Of a stretch of DNA of 64,000 nt, positions 42,464 to 49,330 are shown one piece after another (within the stretch, counting starts at the first letter, position 1; each line of letters begins with the position of its first letter). Below the pieces are notes generated by a model, which saw nothing but the letters and a program-made list of their open reading frames with translations, did not search any database and was not told the DNA's origin. The stretch lies in assembly GCF_022869785.1 (NCBI RefSeq), contig NZ_CP094997.1, positions 6,133,001 through 6,197,000 of the forward strand. Direction: 5' to 3'. The translations under genes and the position numbers were made by a program. This DNA is from Dyadobacter chenwenxiniae. Its GTDB lineage: Bacteria > Bacteroidota > Bacteroidia > Cytophagales > Spirosomataceae.

Positions 42464-43459
42464 TTAAAAATCCGAGTCAAACGAAATCTTATGCCCAGAA
42501 TCTTTATCCTTCACACCACTCATCACACCGGCTTTTTGATATTCACCAACGCGTTTTTCGAAGAAATTAGTTTTTCCTGGAAGTGAGATTAACTCCATGA
42601 AATCGAATGGGTTAGCGGAGCCGAATTGTTTTTCGCAACCTAATCTTTCCAGCCAGAAATCGGCGATGTATTCAATGTATTGGTTCATCAGGTCCGCATT
42701 CATGCCGATCAGGGAAACGGGTAATGCTTCGCTTACAAATTCCTTTTCGATTTTAACCGCATCCATCATAATCTCAATCACGCGCTCTTGCGGTAACTGG
42801 TTGACAATGTGTCTTGTATAAAGCAAGCAAGCAAATTCACAGTGCAAGCCTTCGTCGCGGGAAATCAATTCATTTGAGAATGAAAGTCCTGGCATTAAGC
42901 CGCGTTTTTTGAGCCAGAAAATGGAGCAGAATGATCCTGAAAAGAAAATTCCTTCCACGGCTGCAAATGCAATGATCCTTTCTGCGAACACCGGACTGTT
43001 GATCCATTTCAACGCCCATTCTGCTTTTTTCTGCACGCATGGAATGGTGTCGATGGCTCTTAACAAATAATCTTTTTCTGACGGATCTTTAATGTATGTG
43101 TCGATCAGCAATGAATACGTCTCAGAGTGAATGTTTTCCATCGCGATCTGAAAACCGTAGAAGCATTTCGCTTCGGCATATTGTACTTCGCTAAGAAAAT
43201 TGACTGCCAGGTTTTCATTCACAATCCCGTCAGAAGCCGCGAAGAATGCAAGCACGTGGGAAATGAAATGTCTCTCTCCGTCGTTCAGGTTCTCCCAGTC
43301 TTTCATATCCTGCGAAAGATCGATCTCTTCGGCTGTCCAGAAAGACGCTTCGTGGCGTTTGTACATTTCCCAGATATCGGAATGTTTGATCGGAAATAAC
43401 ACAAACCGCAAAGGATCTTCTACTAACAGGGGCTCCTGCCTGGTAAGTTCTTGTGACAT
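42464..43459 (-). CDS. nrdB: Ribonucleotide reductase beta subunit, class I
   Basis: A 331-residue class Ia small subunit that houses the diiron-tyrosyl radical used to reduce ribonucleotides. Helices carry the metal ligands: DLSQDMKDWENLNDGERHFI, then VQYAEAKCFYGFQIAMENIHSETYS (read in parts), FAAVEGIFFSGSFCSIFWLK and SRDEGLHCEFACLLY. The C-terminal acidic tail (KISFDSDF) is the expected alpha-subunit docking peptide. Length is normal. The partner nrdA is not visible in the window. Confidence 0.95.
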   Translation of the reverse strand: MSQELTRQEPLLVEDPLRFVLFPIKHSDIWEMYKRHEASFWTAEEIDLSQDMKDWENLNDGERHFISHVLAFFAASDGIVNENLAVNFLSEVQYAEAKCFYGFQIAMENIHSETYSLLIDTYIKDPSEKDYLLRAIDTIPCVQKKAEWALKWINSPVFAERIIAFAAVEGIFFSGSFCSIFWLKKRGLMPGLSFSNELISRDEGLHCEFACLLYTRHIVNQLPQERVIEIMMDAVKIEKEFVSEALPVSLIGMNADLMNQYIEYIADFWLERLGCEKQFGSANPFDFMELISLPGKTNFFEKRVGEYQKAGVMSGVKDKDSGHKISFDSDF

Positions 43460-43666
43460 AATTATTTAAAATTTTTTTACGAGGAACAGATATATAATTT
43501 GTTGATGGATCCGGGCCAGATTTGCCGGACTGGAGAAAACAAATCTACACGCTTTGATTCGGAAATTCAAGGAGAAAATGATCAAATTGAATTCTTATCT
43601 AAGGGATATTCTTAGGACGAATAAGCTAACTTTGTCAGGCTCACATCACTTTAAATTGCGCTTACA

Positions 43667-44551
43667 TTGAAGATTTCCGGATTCACTATTATCAGAAATG
43701 CGATCATAAACGATTACCCGATTGTAGAGGCAATCACGTCTATTTTGCCTGTGGTGGACGAAATGCTGGTGAGCGTCGGGTATAGCGATGATGACACATT
43801 GGAATTGATTAGGGCCATCCCCTCAGACAAAATAAGGATCGTGGAATCGGAGTGGGATATGTCGCTGCGGGCGGGCGGAAAAGTGCTGGCCGTGGAGACG
43901 GACAAGGCTTTAAAACAAATCTCGCCCGATTCAGACTGGGCATTTTATATTCAAGGCGACGAGGCAGTGCATGAAAAGTATCACCAGGCAATTATTGATT
44001 CTTGCAAACTTTACTTAAATGATGAGCGGGTCGAGGCTTTACTCTTTGATTATGTTCATTTTTACGGCACTTATGACTATATCGGCGACAGCCGAAAGTG
44101 GTACAGGCGTGAAATCCGCATTATAAGGAATGAGAAGAATCCGAAAGGCCAGCCGATTTCAGCCTATCGCGATGCGCAGGGTTTCAGGCGCGGAAGTCAG
44201 AAATTGAATGTGATGCATTCCGGCGCTGCGGTCTATCATTATGGTTGGGTAAAAAGTCCGGCGCAGATGAAAACCAAAATGAAGAATGTAAGCCGTTTTT
44301 GGAATGAAGGAGAGGCTTGGGAGAAGATTTTGGAATCTGAGGATTTTTTCAATTATGAAGAATTCGATTCATTAAAACGCTTTGAAGAGACGCATCCGGC
44401 TGTGATGAAGGAACGTATTGCGCGGCAAAGCTGGAAGGTCGAACTGGACACTTCCAAAAAGCGGTTTAAGCTCAAAGATGCATTGCTATACTGGTATGAA
44501 AAACGGACTGGCAAACGGCTCTTTGAGTTCAGAAACTATCGATTATTATGA
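43667..44551 (+). CDS. Family 2-type glycosyltransferase
   Basis: A 294-residue protein starting KISGFTIIRNAIINDYPIVE from a TTG codon; no ATG lies upstream in frame and homologs begin at this sequence, so TTG is the likely start. The GT-A fold is supported by VDEMLVSVGYSDDDTLELIR and WAFYIQGDEAVHEKY, a D-x-D-like region. The second half has YRREIRIIRNEKN and MHSGAAVYHYGWVKSP. It transfers a sugar to an unknown acceptor, probably for surface polysaccharide. An FkbM methyltransferase gene follows on the same strand. Confidence 0.83.
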   Translation: MKISGFTIIRNAIINDYPIVEAITSILPVVDEMLVSVGYSDDDTLELIRAIPSDKIRIVESEWDMSLRAGGKVLAVETDKALKQISPDSDWAFYIQGDEAVHEKYHQAIIDSCKLYLNDERVEALLFDYVHFYGTYDYIGDSRKWYRREIRIIRNEKNPKGQPISAYRDAQGFRRGSQKLNVMHSGAAVYHYGWVKSPAQMKTKMKNVSRFWNEGEAWEKILESEDFFNYEEFDSLKRFEETHPAVMKERIARQSWKVELDTSKKRFKLKDALLYWYEKRTGKRLFEFRNYRLL

Positions 44552-44644
44552 AATGGGGGCATAAATGACTCTAAAACGATAACATAATTTCGCGTTTAAA
44601 TACTTAATATTGTAGTTTCAGAGACTCACGAAATTCCTCGTTAC

Positions 44645-45472
44645 ATGTTTGAGTATTTTAAAAATTCTCTCGCCAGAAAGAAAGCGCGTCGCCAATTTCA
44701 GGAATATCCTCATAAAACAGACACATTTGTGCTGGCTGAGGAAGGTGAAATTTCATTTGCTAACTGGAAAAACCCGTTGGTAAACCGAAAGGTGATAACG
44801 CAAGAAGAAGTCAATTTTTTCAAAAAATTTATTCCAAAGGGAAGTCTGTGCATTGACATTGGAACCAATATTGGTGACACCACGGTCCCAATGGCATTAG
44901 CAACTGGCAAAACCGGCACAACCATTGGTTTTGATCCTAATCCCCACGTTTTCAAGATTTTAGAGAAGAATGTTTCGTTAAATATTGATAAAACCAACAT
45001 CGTCCCCCTGCCTTACGCGATCACGAAGGAAGACGGTGAATTTTTTTACAGCTCGTCAGAGGCGTCGTTTGGAAATGGAGGCATTTCTAATGAGATCGTT
45101 GAAGACCAGGGCGCGTTTCAGCTTCCTGAAAAAATTAAAGGGATTAACCTCGAAAAATTCCTGAAAAGCAATTACGCTTCACTGCTATCCAAGCTTTCTT
45201 TCATTAAAGTAGATGTGGAAGGCGCTGATATGGAAGTGATTAGATCGATCGGTGATCTGATTCGCCAGTTTAAGCCTGTGCTTGTGGCTGAGTGTTTTCC
45301 AAAAGCGACCACCGAAGAGCGGGCAGAACTGTATCACATTGTTTCGGAATTTGGATACACGCTACATTACTTTTCCGATTTCAACGAGCACGCGAAAATC
45401 ATCAAAATTGAAGGCCCACGTGATATGAACAAGTGGAAAACCTTCAACTTCTACGCCACCCCTACTGAATGA
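44645..45472 (+). CDS. FkbM-family SAM-dependent methyltransferase
   Basis: A 275-residue class I methyltransferase. The SAM-binding motif is LCIDIGTNIGDTTVPMALA (about 76-94), followed by IGFDPNPHVFKILEKNV and the acidic strand FIKVDVEGADMEVIRSI, the FkbM hallmark. Such enzymes O-methylate sugars in glycans or secondary metabolites. It follows the glycosyltransferase gene by about 90 bases on the same strand, consistent with joint glycan decoration. It ends three bases before the convergent corA. Confidence 0.88.
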   Translation: MFEYFKNSLARKKARRQFQEYPHKTDTFVLAEEGEISFANWKNPLVNRKVITQEEVNFFKKFIPKGSLCIDIGTNIGDTTVPMALATGKTGTTIGFDPNPHVFKILEKNVSLNIDKTNIVPLPYAITKEDGEFFYSSSEASFGNGGISNEIVEDQGAFQLPEKIKGINLEKFLKSNYASLLSKLSFIKVDVEGADMEVIRSIGDLIRQFKPVLVAECFPKATTEERAELYHIVSEFGYTLHYFSDFNEHAKIIKIEGPRDMNKWKTFNFYATPTE

Positions 45473-45475
45473 GGA

Positions 45476-46420
45476 TTATATCCAGCGTTTTCGCCGGAAA
45501 AACCAGAGTACAACTGCCGAAGAAAACACCATCAAAAAGAGTGAACCCCAAAAGCCCCAGGGTTCAGAAGTGGTTGGAATGTGATCGTAATTCATTCCGA
45601 AAATCCCCGCTATAAGCGTCGGCGGCATGAAAATGATCGTCACGACGGTGAAGATCTTAATCACCTGGCTTTGTTCAATGTTGATCAAACCCATGAATGT
45701 ATTTTGCAGATATTCAAGGCGCTCGAAGTTGAAAGTGGTGTATTCCAATAGCGAACTCACGTCTTTCAGTATAATCCGCAAATGTTCCTTCCTGTCTTCG
45801 GGGAAATACTGACTTCTTAAAATTCCTGATAGAACGCGCTGTTTGTCAATGCTCGTTTCGCGTAGCATCATTGTAATTTCCTGTAAACCACTAATGCGGA
45901 TGAGGACTTCTTGCCGGGCTTTTTGTTCGTGTGTAAGGTCTTTGCTAATGGCAGAAATGTCACGCGAAATGCCTTCCAATGAATCTGCATCTGCCTCAAT
46001 CCGCGTTTCAAGCAACAGCAACATAAAATCCACGCCGCTCTGAATGCTTTCCGTGCTCACCTTCATTTTCTTGACCGTATCGGCAAAGGTTTTAGAGTCG
46101 CCACGGCGGTAAGTGAAGAGCACATTTTGATATAAAATAAAAGAAACGGGATACATTTCATATCCATTCTGATCAATGCGCAGAAAGTTGGAGTTGGCGT
46201 TAATCGTGTCATTTTGTTCAAAAAACCGCGAACTGCTCTCAATTTCAACGATTTCCTGGGGCGTCTGAAAGCTGATATTGCATTTGTTTTCCACCCATTC
46301 CTCTTCCTCCGCACTCGGCGACTGCAAATCAACCCAAACCAAATTTTTAACTTTGCCAAGTTCACGAATATCATTCTCGCGCTTGATCAACCGACCTTCT
46401 TTATAAAATATGCGTACCAT
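45476..46420 (-). CDS. corA: CorA-type magnesium/cobalt channel
   Basis: A 314-residue CorA-family divalent cation channel. A long alpha/beta cytoplasmic domain is followed by two C-terminal membrane helices. The first ends with the selectivity motif GMN in AGIFGMNYDHIPT (about 280-292); the second is LFLMVFSSAVVLWFF with the basic tail RRKRWI. The length and the long helix with FMGLINIEQSQVIKIFTVV match the family. It imports Mg2+ as a pentamer in the inner membrane. Confidence 0.94.
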   Translation of the reverse strand: MVRIFYKEGRLIKRENDIRELGKVKNLVWVDLQSPSAEEEEWVENKCNISFQTPQEIVEIESSSRFFEQNDTINANSNFLRIDQNGYEMYPVSFILYQNVLFTYRRGDSKTFADTVKKMKVSTESIQSGVDFMLLLLETRIEADADSLEGISRDISAISKDLTHEQKARQEVLIRISGLQEITMMLRETSIDKQRVLSGILRSQYFPEDRKEHLRIILKDVSSLLEYTTFNFERLEYLQNTFMGLINIEQSQVIKIFTVVTIIFMPPTLIAGIFGMNYDHIPTTSEPWGFWGSLFLMVFSSAVVLWFFRRKRWI

Positions 46421-46523
46421 TTTTTAAAATTGGGAAAAAACCAGGAACCACCAAAAACGGATTTCTAAAAATGAGGATTTAAGTTAAATTGCACGCAGAT
46501 TTAATAATTAATCACACACTATT

Positions 46524-46964
46524 TTGAGACATCACTATTATCCCTACCTGGCCTCGGAGGATTATCTTTCTTTTACCTTTAAAAGTATATCGGAAAAGCG
46601 TATCATTTGTAAAAAGGCTGAATTCTTACCGATATCTGACGACATATACAACTTTGCTTTTGGCGATTTGGCTGATGAAAATGCGATTGATGATCGTGCG
46701 GTAACTGACAACAAGGATATGAATATGGTTTTAGCAACGATTATTCAGATTCTGCTTGAGTTTCTTGAAACCCATAAGAATAAAGCTGTTTACTTTCAGG
46801 GAAGCACCACTTCTCGAACAAGGATGTATCAAATCATTTTAAGAAGAGAAAAGCCCAATTGGGAAAACAGGTTGATTGTTTATGGTATATTTAATGATGA
46901 GATAATGCCTTATGAAACAGATTTTAGTTTTGATGCGTTTATTGTAAAACAAAAACCTAATTGA
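46524..46964 (+). CDS. DUF6934-like protein
   Basis: A 146-residue protein starting at a TTG (RHHYYPYLASEDYLSFTFKS). The sequence YNFAFGDLADENAIDDRAVTDNKDM, read in parts, with VLATIIQILLEF and VYFQGSTTSRTRMYQII, matches my memory of the DUF6934 family, widespread in Bacteroidota and without known function. No ATG lies upstream in frame. A 56-residue companion gene starts five bases after its stop. The pair resembles a toxin-antitoxin-like arrangement, but I have no direct evidence for toxicity. Confidence 0.7.
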   Translation: MRHHYYPYLASEDYLSFTFKSISEKRIICKKAEFLPISDDIYNFAFGDLADENAIDDRAVTDNKDMNMVLATIIQILLEFLETHKNKAVYFQGSTTSRTRMYQIILRREKPNWENRLIVYGIFNDEIMPYETDFSFDAFIVKQKPN

Positions 46965-46968
46965 TATC

Positions 46969-47139
46969 ATGGAAACAAAAAAGAAACCTTTGTTTGACGG
47001 CCCGAAGGCAACAATTGATCCTAATCTGAAAAGTGGCATGCACAACGATTCACCTTTCATTAAAAGAAAGATGGAGCAAGCCAGAAAGACCCTCGCCGGC
47101 GTGGACCTAAGCATCCTTGGCATTCCCGACAAATTATAA
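46969..47139 (+). CDS. Small companion of the DUF6934-like protein
   Basis: A 56-residue basic protein, METKKKPLFDGPKATIDPNL then KSGMHNDSPFIKRKMEQARK and GVDLSILGIPDKL. It starts five bases after the DUF6934-like stop, so it is translated from the same message. I do not recognise the family. Composition and frame look coding. A protein partner or antitoxin role is a guess based on position. Confidence 0.6.
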   Translation: METKKKPLFDGPKATIDPNLKSGMHNDSPFIKRKMEQARKTLAGVDLSILGIPDKL

Positions 47140-47190
47140 GTACTTACCAAACGTTCCTCGCTTTTTAGATCAAATCTGTACTTTTGTAGG

Positions 47191-48378
47191 ATGCAAAGTA
47201 CAAGTTCTCCAAGTATCTTCACAACGCAATTCTGGTTACTTGGCCTCAGTTCGTTTCTATTTTCTTCCAGCTTCAACATGCTCATTCCCGAATTGCCGGG
47301 ATATCTTACCAAGATGGGCGGTGCCGAATATAAAGGCGCAATCATCGGTTTATTTACATTAACAGCCGGACTTTCCCGTCCATTCAGTGGCCGCTTAACC
47401 GACCGAATTGGTCGTGTTCCCGTTATGGCATTCGGCTCGATCGTCTGCTTTGCCTGCGGATTTTTGTATCCAATATTTACGACGGTGATGCCGTTTTTGC
47501 TGCTGAGATTGGTTCATGGCTTTTCTACGGGCTTCAAACCAACCGGGACCTCAGCTTACGTCGCCGACATTGTTCCTGCCAACAGGCGCGGAGAGGCGAT
47601 GGGCGTGCATGGGATGTGTATGGGCGTCGGTTCTGCATTCGGGCCAGCGGTGGGGAGCATGATTAGCGAGGCGTTTTCCCTGAATGCATTGTTTTACACT
47701 TCTTCGCTGTTTGCGTTTCTGTCCATTGCGATCTTGTTGAATATGAAGGAAACGCTTGTTAAGAAAGAGCGTCTTTCGCTGAAAGCATTTCAAATTACCA
47801 GAAGAGATATTTTTGAGCCTGCTGTTTTTAGTCCGGCGCTTGTAACATTTCTTTGCTATTTTGGATACGGTGCTGTGGCGACGGTTACGCCGGATTTTAG
47901 CGGCTATCTGGGATTACAAAACCGCGGTTTCTACTTCATGTTTTTCACTATTTTCTCGATTTTGATCAGGCTTTTTGCCGGAAAGATTTCGGACAGGCAC
48001 GGCCGGATTCCCGTGACTATTGCAGGCTGCATTGTGCTCATTATTGCGATGATCATAACAGGTTATGCGGATTCTGTCCCGATGTTTTTTGTCGGCGCTG
48101 CATTTTTTGGCATGTCGATGGGAATTCTTTCGCCGGTGCTTTCAGCTTGGACGGTGGATTTGAGCCGGGATGACAACCGGGGGCGTTCCATTGCTACGAT
48201 GTTCATTTCTTTGGAAGCGGGCATTGGATTAGGAGCCTTTTTGTCGGCTGAGCTTTTTGCAAATCAGCGTGGGAATTTGCCGCTGGTTTTCTTCGTCATG
48301 GCCGGCTTTGCATTGGCCGCATTAATTTATACAGTCTTGATTTATCAATTTAAAAAACGCCGCGCCCGTGTTATTTGA
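47191..48378 (+). CDS. Major facilitator superfamily transporter
   Basis: A 395-residue MFS protein with 12 predicted helices. The loop 2-3 signature is GRLTDRIGRVPVMAFG (about 67-82) and the helix 4-5 region has FKPTGTSAYVADIVPANRRGEAMG. The second half repeats the signature as GKISDRHGRIPVTIAG. It is probably a drug or metabolite exporter; the substrate is unknown. A -7-like TACTTTTG at 47179-47186 lies only five bases from the ATG, so the message could be nearly leaderless. It overlaps the next gene by 11 bases. Confidence 0.9.
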   Translation: MQSTSSPSIFTTQFWLLGLSSFLFSSSFNMLIPELPGYLTKMGGAEYKGAIIGLFTLTAGLSRPFSGRLTDRIGRVPVMAFGSIVCFACGFLYPIFTTVMPFLLLRLVHGFSTGFKPTGTSAYVADIVPANRRGEAMGVHGMCMGVGSAFGPAVGSMISEAFSLNALFYTSSLFAFLSIAILLNMKETLVKKERLSLKAFQITRRDIFEPAVFSPALVTFLCYFGYGAVATVTPDFSGYLGLQNRGFYFMFFTIFSILIRLFAGKISDRHGRIPVTIAGCIVLIIAMIITGYADSVPMFFVGAAFFGMSMGILSPVLSAWTVDLSRDDNRGRSIATMFISLEAGIGLGAFLSAELFANQRGNLPLVFFVMAGFALAALIYTVLIYQFKKRRARVI

Positions 48379-48982
48379 CGATAGTTACCAGACCGTCACC
48401 GGGCCAGCAGAAGGTTTTTTCAAAGACAAAGGCAGCAAATTTCTGGCATACAGTTTCCCAATTGAGGGCGAAACAGATGCAAAAGCCCATTTAGCAGCAT
48501 TGCGAGAGCTGCATCCGAAAGCCGTGCATCATTGCTATGCTTACAGACTGGGCGCGGATCGCATGAGTTACCGCATGAGCGATGACGGCGAGCCGTCGGG
48601 AACCGCTGGCAGGCCGATCCTTAACACATTGTATTCCCGAAACGTGACAAATCTGCTGGTCGTTGTGGTGCGTTATTTCGGTGGAACATTACTTGGTGTT
48701 CCGGGCTTGATCAATGCTTATAAGTTGGCGACAGAGGATGCTTTAAGCCATTCGGAAATTGTTATCCGGCATTTTTACAATTTATATCAACTCAACTTTT
48801 CGTATCCGCAAATGAATGATGTCATGCGGATTGTGAAGGAGATGGAACTGCCTGTTAGAGAGCAGGTTTTTGAAATGGAATGTCGATTGGTTGCGGAAGT
48901 TCGTGTGGCGAGCACGGAGAGGTTTATCGCGCGTTGCGAGCAGATTGAGGGACTTACTCATTCGCTTTTAACATCCGGATAA
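48368..48982 (+). CDS. yigZ: IMPACT/YigZ-family protein
   Basis: A 204-residue YigZ/IMPACT protein. The N-terminal UPF0029 domain has EGFFKDKGSKFLAYSFPI, HPKAVHHCYAYRLG, RMSDDGEPSGTAGRPIL and LLVVVVRYFGGTLLGVPGLI (about 100-119). The C-terminal DUF1949 domain follows from about 137. Eukaryotic IMPACT acts in translational control; the bacterial role is unclear. Its start overlaps the MFS gene by 11 bases, so expression is coupled. Its 3' end overlaps a small minus-strand gene. Confidence 0.92.
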   Translation: MLFDDSYQTVTGPAEGFFKDKGSKFLAYSFPIEGETDAKAHLAALRELHPKAVHHCYAYRLGADRMSYRMSDDGEPSGTAGRPILNTLYSRNVTNLLVVVVRYFGGTLLGVPGLINAYKLATEDALSHSEIVIRHFYNLYQLNFSYPQMNDVMRIVKEMELPVREQVFEMECRLVAEVRVASTERFIARCEQIEGLTHSLLTSG

Positions 48983-49118
48983 AGTCATCGTCATACTCCT
49001 TTATTGCTTTCAGCAATTCCTGCAACTCCTTTTCTTCCGGCGTTCCTTTTTTTGCGCCAAAGATTTCGTCCGCCCGTTCCGAGGCTTTTTCGTATTCACT
49101 TTCGTTGTTGATTTTCAT
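48954..49118 (-). CDS. Orphan HigA-like N-terminal segment
   Basis: A 54-residue protein starting MKINNESEYEKASERADEIF, then GTPEEKELQELLKAIKEYDD. It resembles the helical pre-HTH half of HigA antitoxins, where a GTPE...EL...L...YE pattern precedes the DNA-binding domain. No HTH and no toxin gene are present. Its 3' end overlaps the end of the yigZ gene on the other strand by 29 bases. It may be a small standalone protein or a truncated antitoxin. Confidence 0.65.
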   Translation of the reverse strand: MKINNESEYEKASERADEIFGAKKGTPEEKELQELLKAIKEYDDDFIRMLKANE

Positions 49119-49330
49119 GATCTGGTTTTTTTAATGTGGATTTGACGCCGGATGGCAGCAAATTTTTGCTAAAATAACAAAGAACACGCAGGCAACATTA
49201 CTTATTATCTATTTTAGCAGCCCGTCCGCGCAAGCCGCAATGTTGTAGGGAAACTTTGCAACTCTGGGCGAGTTTTTCGGGTTATCCAATAACCAGTTTT
49301 ACTGAACTTATCGCAAACGAAAATATCATT

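Noticed and set aside
49119..49330. SOS (LexA) box before uvrA
   Set aside because: I found no convincing LexA-type palindrome; only a short AGCAAA...TTTGCT-like hairpin with no known role.
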